A DNA stretch of 64,000 nucleotides from an uncultured Roseibium sp. (GCF_963675985.1 NZ_OY780958.1:2852001-2916000); one strand, 5' to 3'. Counted from the stretch's first letter, positions 25,793-34,030 are shown. Translations and numbers: made by a program. The notes: generated by a model from the letters alone, not told the origin.

Positions 25793-26656
25793 TTAGCTGT
25801 GGTCCGCCTTTCCGGTATATTCCGGCAGCGCCTCGAGCTGCTTTTGCGTGTATGCAGTGTAGATGCTGAATTCGCCGTCCGAATTCTTCCGGATTTCGAT
25901 TTTCCGGGCGTCCATGGCGATCGGCTTTTCGCCGATACCGAGGAAACCACCGACGTCGATGATGTAGGATTTAATCATGCCTTTGTCGGTCACGATCACG
26001 TCGCTGACTTCGCCGAGTTCCTCATTCTTGACGCCGAAGACCGGAGCGCCGATCAGATCGTCCGCGTTGGCGACCTCGGCCTGGGTCACGGCCTGACCTT
26101 CGTCAGCCTTCTTCGACACGGACGCCATGTCCTTGATTTCATCGGTCACGGTCTTGATGTCGAGACTGGTGGTCTCGTCCTCAACCTCGAACATCGAACG
26201 GTCGAAGGCGGGCGCGTTTTCCAGCTCTTCCTTGGTGGCGTTGGTGGTCAGCCAGCGCGTACCGTCTCGCTCGGCCCAGGTGATGCGTTCGAAGTCGACG
26301 GCAACATCCTTTTCGCCGATGCCGAGGAAGCCACCGACACCGACGACCACGGCTTCCGCTTCGCCGTTCGGCGACAGAACGATGTCATTGACATCGCCGA
26401 TGCTCTCGGCGTTTTCGCCGGTACCATTATAAAGCATCTTGCCGATCAGGGACGTCGCCAGGATCTGGCTGTGGGACGCGGCAAAGTAACCGTCAATGCT
26501 TTCCATCGGCTTTGCGTCCGGGGTCTTGGTAAACACGGAAACGCCGGTACCGGTCGCGCCCATCTGGCTTTCGGACTTTGTCATGGTTTCGGCCGCGAAA
26601 GCTCCCGTCGTCAGAGCGGCGGCAAGAGCGGTCGTGGTAAGCAGAGTGCGGATCAT
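25793..26656 (-). CDS. Exported protein with two PRC-barrel domains
   Basis: 287 aa from the ATG at 26656, preceded by GGGAGA; the open frame extends 37 codons further but lacks coding character. A signal peptide (MIRTLLTTTALAAALTTGAFA) is followed by two PRC-barrel units. Each contains a strand pattern and the exact shared element VGGFLGIGEK (at SIGDVNDIVL... and ELGEVSDVIV...), which shows an internal duplication. PRC-barrels bind protein or RNA partners. Periplasmic versions in alphaproteobacteria are stress-induced and uncharacterised. An EcfG-like box lies upstream (26753-26777). Confidence 0.85.
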   Translation of the reverse strand: MIRTLLTTTALAAALTTGAFAAETMTKSESQMGATGTGVSVFTKTPDAKPMESIDGYFAASHSQILATSLIGKMLYNGTGENAESIGDVNDIVLSPNGEAEAVVVGVGGFLGIGEKDVAVDFERITWAERDGTRWLTTNATKEELENAPAFDRSMFEVEDETTSLDIKTVTDEIKDMASVSKKADEGQAVTQAEVANADDLIGAPVFGVKNEELGEVSDVIVTDKGMIKSYIIDVGGFLGIGEKPIAMDARKIEIRKNSDGEFSIYTAYTQKQLEALPEYTGKADHS

Positions 26657-27096
26657 GATATGATCTCCCGATATGTCAGATTGGCATATTGGCCGCGCCG
26701 TGCAGGAGGTCTGGAAAACGGCCTGCATGGCGTGGCCCGGTGACACCAGAACAACCGGTGCGCCCAAAAATGGTTCCGGAAATTATTTTGACTTTCTGAT
26801 TTTCAGCCGAGAATTCAGCCTGAGATTCTAAAGAGTTGCTCCCGGAAATGAGCGGTGCCGCGTTGCCGGAGTTTTTCTGCGCCAGACATCCAAAACAAGA
26901 AAAACGTCCTTCCGATCGAACCAAATCCGACCTGCGGCGTTGATCATGGGACAGCGCCTGTTGCGCTGACGCCCTTGAAGCCGGCCTCACCTCGAACAGC
27001 TGATGTTCGGCTTCTTGATGTGGAACCCGTCAAGTCGTCCCGCCCCGTCCGGGCTGTTGCCCTGGGATCCGGGACGATGCTGAAAGGAGTGAGAAC
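26657..27096. other. 440-bp intergenic region; no gene seen
   Basis: No supported coding frame. It contains a candidate EcfG-type element for the leftward PRC-barrel gene (26753-26777), and the ribosome site for the rightward DUF1328 gene at its right end. Confidence 0.5.
26753..26777 (-). promoter_or_regulatory. Candidate EcfG promoter, variant -10, for the PRC-barrel gene
   Basis: Minus strand GGAAC (26773-26777), 16 bp, GGTT (26753-26756); one mismatch to CGTT. Confidence 0.4.
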
Positions 27097-27276
27097 ATGT
27101 TTGGTTGGGCCATTACTTTTCTGATCGTCGCCCTGGTTGCAGCAGTTTTGGGCTTCGGCGGCATTGCCGGAACCGCCGTGAGTATCGCAAAGCTGATCTT
27201 CTTCGTGGCGATCGTCCTCTTCGCAATCTCGCTGGTCTACGGCCTGATTACCGGCCGCCGTCCGCCTGTTGGCTGA
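27097..27276 (+). CDS. DUF1328 (YtjA-family) small membrane protein
   Basis: 59 aa. Two hydrophobic helices (WAITFLIVALVVAAVLGFGGIAGTAVSIAKLIFFVAIVLFAISLVYGLITG region) with the family glycine pattern FGGIAG between them. Ribosome site AAAGGAG lies eight bases upstream of ATG. DUF1328 proteins are small inner-membrane proteins of unknown role, frequent in general-stress regulons. A bidirectional terminator follows. Confidence 0.85.
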   Translation: MFGWAITFLIVALVAAVLGFGGIAGTAVSIAKLIFFVAIVLFAISLVYGLITGRRPPVG

Positions 27277-27315
27277 TCCCGATGCGTTGAGTTTCCCCCT
27301 CCCTGAAACCGACGC

Positions 27316-27356
27316 AAAAAAACGCCGCAGCGCCCCTCGCGCTGCGGCGTTTTTTC
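27316..27356. terminator. Bidirectional intrinsic terminator
   Basis: A 12-bp stem AACGCCGCAGCG / CGCTGCGGCGTT is flanked by an A-run on the left and a T-run on the right. It can end both the DUF1328 transcript and the convergent histidine-kinase transcript. Confidence 0.85.
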
Positions 27357-27399
27357 TTATTTGAAGCAACCCGGGACGCTGCAGGAAAGGCTCTGGCTA

Positions 27400-29001
27400 T
27401 CAGTGATTGGGCATTTCGAGACGCGTGACCATGTCTTCGTTCACGCAAGTTGCCGCCAGTTGGCCGAGATACGCACGAACCAGCCGCGAGCGCAGCACTG
27501 TCTTGCCATCAGCTTCGTCCAAAACGGCTTCCTCCATGTCGCCCCCTGAAATCCGGATCAGGATCGAAGTTCCGCCACTGACGTGAATGTCGATCACCTC
27601 ACCGGGCTGCAGATGGTCGAACCGGTACGGCAGCAATTCCGCCAGGATAAAGGCCAGCGGGATCGCGCGATCCAGGTCGATGGTGGTTTCCGCATCCTCG
27701 TCCGCGAAGATCCGGACCGCGCTCCGCGAAACCATTGCCGGCTCGCGCAGCGTCTCCACCACTTCCCGGACCAGAGCCTCAACGGCGACGTCCGTGCCTT
27801 CGTTCGAGGCATAGGAAACGCGATAGGCGGCAGAGATCGACAACACCCTTTCCAGTGCCACGCGCAAGACCGCCTGTTCCTCCGGCAGTTTCGAATCCCG
27901 CCGCTGCATTGCAAGCAGGCTTGCGATCATCTGCAGGGTGTTCTTGATACGGTGGTGCAGCTCACGGGTCAGACGCTGCTGCTCCACCAGAGATGCTTCG
28001 AGATCTTTTGTCCTGTGATCAATCTGGTCCGCCATCATGTCGAAGGTCATGCCGAGGATGTTGATCTCGGCCGGGGCAGCTTCAAGCAACCCGACACGGG
28101 CGTTCGTGTCTCCCGAGCCGTATTTGCGGAATGTCGCGTAAATATGCCGGAGATAGCGCAGCAGGAAGCGCTGGATGCCGAACCGAAGGACAACAAAGAC
28201 GACGGCGAGCAGCACCAGCGGCGGCAACAGGGCCTTGGCGAGGCTGAGCCAGGGCTCGAGAAATCTGTCCATCGGCCGCGCGCCGGTCAGGACGCGGAAA
28301 TTCGTCCCGGGCAACGTGACCGCAGCGACGAGCCATCCGCCATCGGTGTCGAAAAACGCCTGATTTGGCTGGTGTTCCAGCTCCAGCCCGTGGACATACT
28401 CGAGGAATTCCGCTTCTTCCTGGACACCGTCGGTATGCGAAGCGATGATCTTGCCGTCTTCATCGAGCAGCGCAAAACCGATATCGCTGGACACGGTCGC
28501 CGCGATCGGCGCGCTCAACAGAGCTTCGGGCCTGAGGCCGATTTCGACGCGGATGCCGGTCGCCTTGTTGCTGCGCGAAAGCGGCAAGATGGAAACGCTC
28601 CGCTTGGCGGTGTCCCCAATTTCCCTCATCACCGGAACGTTCCGGCGCAAGGTTGCAGAACATATGGAACGGTCACCTGAAGAGACATTCAGCTCAATGG
28701 CCGGGCGCAGTTCCGTGCGCACCTGTTCAAACAGGGCAAGACAATCGTCGAAGGCGGCTTCCGGGCGGGTCGCCAGGGCCGCGGCGTAGCCTTCGGTCCG
28801 CGCCATGATCTTTGCGCTCGACTGGCCAATCAGACGGGCATAGTCGATGAATTGGGAAGGTTCTTCCGCCGCCCGACGCAAATGGTCGGAATAGGAAAAC
28901 AGAAACGCCAATGCGGCGAGCGGCACGAGTGCCGCCGCCACATAGCCGAATAGCCGACGATCAAGACTGGTGCTCGTCGGAGGAAGTTTATTCCATGGCA
29001 C
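27400..29001 (-). CDS. Membrane sensor histidine kinase, HWE/HisKA_2 type, linked to ecfG copy 2
   Basis: 533 aa from a GTG at 29001 that overlaps the end of the sigma gene by 14 bp. Residues 15-35 and 265-290 are membrane helices. Between them is a Cache-like sensor region (SICSATLRRNVPVMREI, GFALLDEDGKIIASH, GGWLVAAVTLPGTNFRVL). A HAMP-like segment follows, then the HisKA_2 helix with acceptor ELHHRIKNTLQMIASLLAMQRR. The C-terminal ATPase part is degenerate: the N-box region reads AFILAELLPYRFDHLQPG, and there is no clear GxGxG box. That raises doubt about kinase activity. It is the third gene of a nepR-ecfG-kinase unit and is probably a PhyR-directed sensor (inference). Confidence 0.85.
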   Translation of the reverse strand: MPWNKLPPTSTSLDRRLFGYVAAALVPLAALAFLFSYSDHLRRAAEEPSQFIDYARLIGQSSAKIMARTEGYAAALATRPEAAFDDCLALFEQVRTELRPAIELNVSSGDRSICSATLRRNVPVMREIGDTAKRSVSILPLSRSNKATGIRVEIGLRPEALLSAPIAATVSSDIGFALLDEDGKIIASHTDGVQEEAEFLEYVHGLELEHQPNQAFFDTDGGWLVAAVTLPGTNFRVLTGARPMDRFLEPWLSLAKALLPPLVLLAVVFVVLRFGIQRFLLRYLRHIYATFRKYGSGDTNARVGLLEAAPAEINILGMTFDMMADQIDHRTKDLEASLVEQQRLTRELHHRIKNTLQMIASLLAMQRRDSKLPEEQAVLRVALERVLSISAAYRVSYASNEGTDVAVEALVREVVETLREPAMVSRSAVRIFADEDAETTIDLDRAIPLAFILAELLPYRFDHLQPGEVIDIHVSGGTSILIRISGGDMEEAVLDEADGKTVLRSRLVRAYLGQLAATCVNEDMVTRLEMPNH

Positions 29002-29566
29002 TTAACTTTACCGCTGATACTGTGGACGCTGTCAGGGCTGCATGCACGGTCCTGTCGGGACCGAACTCGTCCGCGGACGTTACATCGAGAATCTCCGACA
29101 ATCTGCTTCTGGCGCGATTCACCCGGCTCTTCATCGTGCCGACCGCGCATTCACAGATTTCCGCAGCTTCCTCGTAGGAAAAACCGGAGGCACCAATCAG
29201 GATCAGGGCTTCGCGCTGATCTTCCGGCAACTCGTCGAGCGCCCGTCGGAAATCCTCGAAATCGAGATGGCCGATCTGGCCCGGATGTTCGGCCAGCGTG
29301 CTCGAATACTGGCCGTCGACATCCTGCACCTCACGCTTTCCTTTGCGGTAGGCCGAATAGAAAGTGTTGCGCAGGATCGTGAACATCCAGGCCTTCATGT
29401 TGGTGCCGGCCTTGAAAGACCCGATCTTGCCCCAAGCCTTCACCAGGGTTTCCTGGACAAGATCATCGGCACGGTCGCCGACACCGACCAGAGAGGCGGC
29501 GAAGGCACGCAAGCTCGGAATTAAGGCAACGACCTCGTCGCGAAGCTCATCTGACATGGTGGCCAT
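28988..29566 (-). CDS. ECF sigma factor of the EcfG family (copy 2)
   Basis: 192 aa. The start ATG at 29566 shares its A with the upstream nepR stop (TGATG); an internal ATG at 29557 is possible. Region 2 (LPSLRAFAASLVG-like, DDLVQETLVKAWGKIGSFKAGTNMKAWMFTILRNTFYSAYRKGKREV) and region 4 (LPEDQREALILIGASGFSYEEAAEICECAVGTMKSRVNRARSRL) are typical EcfG. It is clearly paralogous to copy 1 but not a recent duplication. It has its own nepR and an EcfG promoter, so it is probably part of a sigma-factor cascade or a specialised branch of the stress response. Confidence 0.93.
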   Translation of the reverse strand: MATMSDELRDEVVALIPSLRAFAASLVGVGDRADDLVQETLVKAWGKIGSFKAGTNMKAWMFTILRNTFYSAYRKGKREVQDVDGQYSSTLAEHPGQIGHLDFEDFRRALDELPEDQREALILIGASGFSYEEAAEICECAVGTMKSRVNRARSRLSEILDVTSADEFGPDRTVHAALTASTVSAVKLSAME

Positions 29567-29763
29567 CAGCTATGCTCCTGTCCGTTGCTGGAATCGCTTT
29601 GCTTGTCCAGCTGACGCAGCAGGTCTTCAAAACGGTCCGGGACGGGCTGGGTCAGCACCTGATCGTAGTATGCCTTCAGCCGGCCACCGATGTGGGAATG
29701 CACTTCGTCATCCGTGCTTTTCCGCCTTCCCGTCCGGACATTTGTCTCGGTCATATCAGCCAT
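29566..29763 (-). CDS. Anti-sigma factor NepR (copy 2)
   Basis: 65 aa. The core helix HIGGRLKAYYDQVLTQPVPDRFEDLLRQLDKQ carries the NepR signature VPDRFxDLLxxLD and is closer to canonical NepR than copy 1. GGAAA precedes the ATG at 29763. It is coupled to ecfG copy 2 (TGATG) and preceded by a perfect EcfG promoter (29936-29960). It should bind the paralogous sigma factor and be displaced by PhyR. Confidence 0.88.
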   Translation of the reverse strand: MADMTETNVRTGRRKSTDDEVHSHIGGRLKAYYDQVLTQPVPDRFEDLLRQLDKQSDSSNGQEHS

Positions 29764-30083
29764 GGTTGGCGTTTCCTTTTCTACATCGCGTCATGTGCCC
29801 GGCCCACCTCTCCTATGCCGGCATTTGACTTCCGACCCCGGATGTTCGGCCATACGCCTGTCCAGTCCTGCGGCAGAGGCGCAGTTTTCAGAACACGCGG
29901 AAGACCGACCTAGCGGAGCGATTTCCTGTCGACAAAACGCGGTGGAACGAATTTGGTTCCATCGAAATGAATTTTTTTTCGCAACGGCGGGTTTCACCTT
30001 GGTGTCCGCCGCTACGCGAGCGGTCTCCGGCCACAGCCGAAACATCGACCGGCCTGCACTTTCCCGAGGCCGGGTGATCAGGA
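29764..30083. other. Intergenic control region upstream of nepR copy 2
   Basis: About 320 bp without a supported gene. It contains the EcfG promoter for the leftward nepR-ecfG-kinase unit. Confidence 0.6.
29936..29960 (-). promoter_or_regulatory. EcfG-dependent promoter of the second nepR-ecfG-kinase unit
   Basis: Minus strand GGAAC (29956-29960), 16 bp, CGTT (29936-29939). The match is exact, but the leader of about 170 bp to the nepR start is long. Confidence 0.75.
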
Positions 30084-30275
30084 TCAGGCGTAGGACCGCC
30101 TCGACGGGCCGGCCACCAACCAAAGCAGGAAGCCGAGCACCGGCAACAGAAGGATGAGCACGACCCACAGAACCTTACTGCCGGTCGAGGATCCGGAGCC
30201 AACCGTTTTTACGATGGCATAGACATCCAGAATGAGGATCACGAGGCCTAGCAGGCCACCAACTTCAATACCCAT
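30084..30275 (-). CDS. PLDc_N-domain small membrane protein
   Basis: 63 aa. Two membrane helices (GGLLGLVILILDVYAIVKTV and VLWVVLILLLPVLGFLLWLVAG) end in GPSRR. This is the PLDc_N domain that precedes phospholipase D domains in cardiolipin synthases but also occurs alone as a short stress-related membrane protein. No catalytic HKD motif is present. Upstream is a variant EcfG element (30339-30363). It is divergent from the exported-protein gene at 30468. Confidence 0.85.
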   Translation of the reverse strand: MGIEVGGLLGLVILILDVYAIVKTVGSGSSTGSKVLWVVLILLLPVLGFLLWLVAGPSRRSYA

Positions 30276-30338
30276 GTTCCAATTCCTTTCACCTGGTTGC
30301 TAATCGAGGATACCGGCACAACCGGCGCTCCCTTAACC

Positions 30339-30363
30339 AATGCGCGAGTGCCGAATTGGTTCC
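30339..30363 (-). promoter_or_regulatory. Candidate EcfG promoter, variant -10, for the PLDc_N gene
   Basis: Minus strand GGAAC (30359-30363), 16 bp, CATT (30339-30342); the same variant -10 as at 20237. Confidence 0.4.
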
Positions 30364-30410
30364 AGCGGGAAAGGCGGGAGAACAAAAAAACATTCATTTT
30401 GCTCAGAGTT

Positions 30411-30436
30411 GGAACCGAGTGCGCGGCTTGGACGTT
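30411..30436 (+). promoter_or_regulatory. EcfG-dependent promoter of the exported-protein gene at 30468
   Basis: GGAAC (30411-30415), 17 bp, CGTT (30433-30436), ending about 30 bp before the start codon. Confidence 0.75.
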
Positions 30437-30467
30437 GTCCTTGAACACGATCTAAAGGAGACCTCGG

Positions 30468-30941
30468 ATGTCGAACTTCAACAAACCCGGATCTGCCGCA
30501 ACCGTTCTCGTTTCCCTTTGCCTGGCGCTTCCGTCGACTGCCGGAGTCGCCCGAGCCGATTGTCTGGGCGATGTTGAAACACATCGTTCCCTGCTGGAAA
30601 GAGGTCAGCTCGAAACACTCGATATGAACGGTGACAAGAAAAGCGACGGGATCGACGCCGAAAGGTCAGGCTCTTCGATCAACGATGCCGACGTCAATAA
30701 AAATTCGGACGCCGAAGATAGTCTGGAAGGCACCGTTTCCGTTGAGACGACGAGCAGGACTGTGACAGTGCCCGTTGGCGATGGAAAACCGCGCGAAAGC
30801 TGGTTTGGAAACCCATCGAACCTGAAGACCGTCGAGGGTTTTCTCGACAGCGCCGAAATCGCCGCGAAGGCGGGCGACGAGGAAGCTTGTCTGGAGCAGT
30901 TGAATAACGCCAGGACCGCAACGGCCGCGAAGTCGGAATAA
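30468..30941 (+). CDS. Exported hydrophilic protein, unknown function
   Basis: 157 aa. A signal peptide (VLVSLCLALPSTAGVARA, cleavage near residue 30) is followed by DCLGDVETHRSLLERGQ, an aspartate/asparagine/serine-rich stretch (DMNGDKKSDGIDAER...NDADVNKNSDAED) that could bind calcium loosely, and a C-terminal helical region with ACLEQLNNARTA. Two cysteines remain in the mature part. A perfect EcfG promoter lies just upstream, so it should be stress-induced. No family recognised. Confidence 0.7.
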   Translation: MSNFNKPGSAATVLVSLCLALPSTAGVARADCLGDVETHRSLLERGQLETLDMNGDKKSDGIDAERSGSSINDADVNKNSDAEDSLEGTVSVETTSRTVTVPVGDGKPRESWFGNPSNLKTVEGFLDSAEIAAKAGDEEACLEQLNNARTATAAKSE

Positions 30942-30985
30942 ACCGGCGGTCAGATATTCCCAACAATTGTCGAAAGGAGCCACTC

Positions 30986-31243
30986 ATGTCGAACCTGTCA
31001 AACTTTTCCTACGATGAGATCCTGAAGGACCCACGCGCTCATTTTACCGCACCGGCAGACGTTCTGGACGCGCCGGAGTTGACGAAGTACGATCGCCTCA
31101 TACTGCTGCGCCGCTGGGAACAGGACGAACGCGCCCTTGTCCGTGCGGCTTCGGAAGCTCCCATGACCGGTGGAGAAGAGACCATGCTGGACGACGTGCA
31201 GAAGGCAATTCGCCACCTGGAAGCCAATGTCTCGCGAGCCTGA
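30986..31243 (+). CDS. Small conserved protein, unknown function
   Basis: 85 aa, hydrophilic and helical: FSYDEILKDPRAHFTAPADVLDAPELTKYDRLILLRRWEQDERALVRAASE. It resembles short alphaproteobacterial proteins in which a start region is followed by DRLxxLRxWExDExAL. An AAAGGAG ribosome site precedes the ATG. It lies 44 bp after the exported-protein gene and overlaps the formate/nitrite-transporter start by 17 bp, so the three are likely cotranscribed from the EcfG promoter. Confidence 0.75.
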   Translation: MSNLSNFSYDEILKDPRAHFTAPADVLDAPELTKYDRLILLRRWEQDERALVRAASEAPMTGGEETMLDDVQKAIRHLEANVSRA

Positions 31244-32111
31244 CGTGCGCCCGGGCGGGCCCGCCTCGAAAGGGAAAGACCGCGAATCCGGGGCAATGAG
31301 CGATGAAGTCAGGCTCAGCCATGAGGAAATGGAGATTGCCGACGAATTCGAGGACGTCCCGACGTCGGTTATTTTCGAGGTTATCCGGCGCGAGGGCGAG
31401 CATGAGCTCGCCCGGCCAATCAGCGCCTTGTGGTGGTCCGGTATCGCGGCCGGACTTGCAATCAGCACATCGGTTCTGAGCAAGGGGTTCCTGGTTGCGG
31501 TTCTGCCGCACGCAGACTGGACGCCCGCCGTTTCAAATCTGGGATACACGGTCGGCTTTCTGCTCGTGATCCTTGGGCGCATGCAGCTTTTCACCGAGAA
31601 CACGATCACACCGATCCTGCCGCTGTTCCTGAACCCTTCCCTTCAAGCGCTCGGCAGGATCGGCAGGCTCTGGGGCACGGTCTTTGCGGCAAACCTTGTC
31701 GGGTGTGCAGCGGCGGCCACCGTTTTGGCCTTCGCCGGCATTGTGCCGGATGCCCAGTTCGAGGGGATCCTGGAAGTGTCACGCCATTATGCCAAGGCGG
31801 ATGCGCTGGACCACTTCCTGTGGGGCATTCCCGCCGGTTTCCTGATCGCGGCCCTGGTCTGGACCCTTCCCCGCATGGAAAGCGCAGGCGAAGTGTGGAT
31901 CATCATCATCGTGACTTATGTCATCGGTGTCGGCGGCATGTCCCACGTGGTGGCCGGCTCAACGGAACTTTTCATACTTGTCGCCCATGGCGAACTCAGC
32001 TTTGCGAAAGCTGTTTTCGGCGGCATCCTTCCCGCTTTTGCCGGAAACGTTGTCGGCGGCACCGGGATCTTCGCAGCCCTCACCTATGCCCAGGTCAGGG
32101 AAGAGATCTAG
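31227..32111 (+). CDS. Formate/nitrite transporter (FNT) family membrane protein, YfdC-like
   Basis: 294 aa from the ATG at 31227; an ATG at 31296 would remove a 23-residue hydrophilic tail. Six membrane helices follow a cytoplasmic N-terminus. FNT features are SALWWSGIAAGLAISTSVL, GYTVGFLLVILGRMQLFTENTITP (the first half-helix loop), LWGTVFAANLVGC, FLWGIPAGFLIAALVW and SHVVAGSTELFILV with the central histidine. FNT pentamers conduct small monovalent acids such as formate or nitrite. YfdC-type members are uncharacterised. It is the last gene of the stress cluster, following two small EcfG-promoted genes. Confidence 0.88.
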   Translation: MSREPDVRPGGPASKGKDRESGAMSDEVRLSHEEMEIADEFEDVPTSVIFEVIRREGEHELARPISALWWSGIAAGLAISTSVLSKGFLVAVLPHADWTPAVSNLGYTVGFLLVILGRMQLFTENTITPILPLFLNPSLQALGRIGRLWGTVFAANLVGCAAAATVLAFAGIVPDAQFEGILEVSRHYAKADALDHFLWGIPAGFLIAALVWTLPRMESAGEVWIIIIVTYVIGVGGMSHVVAGSTELFILVAHGELSFAKAVFGGILPAFAGNVVGGTGIFAALTYAQVREEI

Positions 32112-32235
32112 GATACGAACGCAGGCAACGGCGCCGGTTTTGCGCCGAATGCTGAACAGGCATGTTACCGGCGCGGAACTGTCCTGTTTCGCGCCGGTAT
32201 CAGAACCGCTTTGGCCCTTCCCGTCCGGACGGGCC

Positions 32236-32961
32236 TTAAATGCCCGCAAAACCGGCCCGGGCCGTCCAGTAGTCCCAGGCCCGTGCCAGAGGCATCTCGC
32301 TCAGGAGCATTGATCCGGCCTTCTCGATTTCGCCGGGCGCCAGGTATTTGGGCGCACCGAGCGGCAGGGTCTTGAGGATCAGCTCGGCATTGTCCTTCAT
32401 ATAGATGGAAATCATGCAGATCGCCTTCAGGTCGGGCGCGGCGCAAATCGCGCCGTGGCCGCGCAGAAGGGCAGCGCGGCCGCCGCCGAGCGCCTTGGCC
32501 AGCGAATGGCCCATTTCCAGGCTGTCGACCAGCATATTCGTATCGCCGAATTCCGGCTGGCTGTCCCACACGGGCACATCCGGCCCCATGACCGAGGCCA
32601 TGTGGAACACCGGACGAAGCGGCGTGTCGGTCACCGAAAAGGGAATAACCGAGCGCGCATGGTGATGGGAGACGGAATTGACGTCGGGCCGCGCCATGTA
32701 GATCGCGCCGTGGATGAACCGTTCGGCGTAGGGACGTCGGTTGTCATCGGAAACCAGGGTTCCGTCGAGTTCGAACTCCATGATGTCGTCGCGGGTGACC
32801 ACCTCCGGGCTGCGCGACCGCGACAGCAGGAACCGGTCCGGGTTGGTGGGATGACGCACGCTGACATGGCCGAAATCGTCGATGACGTCTTCGCGTGCAA
32901 GAATGCGGTTGGCCAGAACGAGGTCGCGGATCGCGTTCTCGACAAGTCTCTGATCAGTCAT
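32236..32961 (-). CDS. Class II aldolase/adducin family protein (candidate aromatic-acid decarboxylase)
   Basis: 241 aa, full length for the family. Metal ligands are visible as SHHHARSVIPF (HxH) and LLRGHGAICAAPD with the conserved GHG. DDFGHVSVRHP and SRSRSPEVVTRDDIMEF are also typical. Members are fuculose-phosphate aldolases, but the same fold includes dihydroxybenzoate-type decarboxylases such as PhtC and CmtD. Next to dihydroxyphthalate-type genes the latter role is attractive (inference). It lies about 30 bp downstream of the EamA transporter gene, in the same direction. Confidence 0.85.
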   Translation of the reverse strand: MTDQRLVENAIRDLVLANRILAREDVIDDFGHVSVRHPTNPDRFLLSRSRSPEVVTRDDIMEFELDGTLVSDDNRRPYAERFIHGAIYMARPDVNSVSHHHARSVIPFSVTDTPLRPVFHMASVMGPDVPVWDSQPEFGDTNMLVDSLEMGHSLAKALGGGRAALLRGHGAICAAPDLKAICMISIYMKDNAELILKTLPLGAPKYLAPGEIEKAGSMLLSEMPLARAWDYWTARAGFAGI

Positions 32962-32991
32962 TGTTTCCTCCTTGGGTTATCTATCATCGGT

Positions 32992-33909
32992 TCAGGCTCC
33001 GGCGGCGATCATGATGACCCCGACGGTCGCCAGGGCCATCGCAACCAGAATCGGCCTGGATGGCAGGGTTTCTGTCTTGAAAACCAGAACGGCGAGAGCG
33101 GCCGACAGATAAACTTCGACCGAGTTGATGAAGGCGACGCGGCTTACATCCGTATGTAAAAAGGCTGCGAACTGGGAAATCTGGCCAACCGACATGCAGA
33201 AGGCGGCCAGAAGCTGCCACGGATCCGGCCGAGCAAAGGAGCGCCAGACCAACGACCGGAAACGATTGCTCACAAGGCAGCCGCCAGCATAATGCAGCAA
33301 CGCGATGAGCGATCCGACCAGAGCGCCGAAAAAGGGATTGGGAACGTCTTCAAGACCCAATTTCCGGGCGATGAAGCTGGCGGCATAAAGGGCTGCCGAC
33401 AGAATACCGAAAGCCAGTCCGCGCGAAATGCCCGTGCTGTCGAGCCCGGCATCCGCAGAGATTTTGATCGCCCGGCGATTTTCCATATAGAGGAACACAA
33501 AGCTTGCTGCGATCAGGACCATGCCGGCCCCGGCCAAAGAGGAAATTCCTTCCCCCAGTATCAACCAGGCCAGCAGAAGCGCGAGAAAGGGCATCAGCCG
33601 GCGCGTCGTCGACGCGCGCACCACGCCCGCATACTCGATTGACTTGAACAGGGTCGTCCGGCCGCAGATCGTTGCCAAAACCCCGGAAACGGCGAACCAA
33701 CCGGCGGCTATCCATAGCGGATCATGAAAGCTCGTCAGGCTGATCGACTGATGTGACACCGACCAGGCGACCACAGACAGTGCCGCGGTCATCACTGCCG
33801 ATAAAAAGACACCACTCTCGCCGCCGCCCGAACGGGCCCCCCTGGCGATGGCAACGCCGGCAAAACTGAAGGCCAACGCAGAAAAAAGCGCCAGGAGTTC
33901 TCCGGTCAA
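32992..33909 (-). CDS. EamA-family (DMT superfamily) transporter
   Basis: About 305 aa from a TTG at 33909. An ATG at 34020 would add 37 hydrophilic residues that do not look like family sequence, so the start is uncertain. Ten hydrophobic helices are arranged as two EamA repeats: LLALFSALAFSFAGVAIARG...MVLIAASFVFLYME, then LAFGILSAALYAASFIARKLG...MALATVGVIMIAA. Members move amino acids, metabolites or organic acids. A TTAGAAAACTAA palindrome shared with the Rieske promoter region lies just upstream, tying it to the catabolic cluster. Confidence 0.83.
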   Translation of the reverse strand: MTGELLALFSALAFSFAGVAIARGARSGGGESGVFLSAVMTAALSVVAWSVSHQSISLTSFHDPLWIAAGWFAVSGVLATICGRTTLFKSIEYAGVVRASTTRRLMPFLALLLAWLILGEGISSLAGAGMVLIAASFVFLYMENRRAIKISADAGLDSTGISRGLAFGILSAALYAASFIARKLGLEDVPNPFFGALVGSLIALLHYAGGCLVSNRFRSLVWRSFARPDPWQLLAAFCMSVGQISQFAAFLHTDVSRVAFINSVEVYLSAALAVLVFKTETLPSRPILVAMALATVGVIMIAAGA

Positions 33910-34030
33910 GGGCAGACAACCGACGTTTGGTAACCCGCTTTCTTCATCTCTCTCCCCAGGTCGGATCAATCGGCGAAAACCCGACCAGTTCGCCTGACGG
34001 CAACCGCCGCGCCTTCCCATGCGCTTATTA

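Noticed and set aside
27001..27096. EcfG promoter for the DUF1328 gene
   Set aside because: GGAAC is present near 27021, but no CGTT-like box occurs at 16-17 bp.
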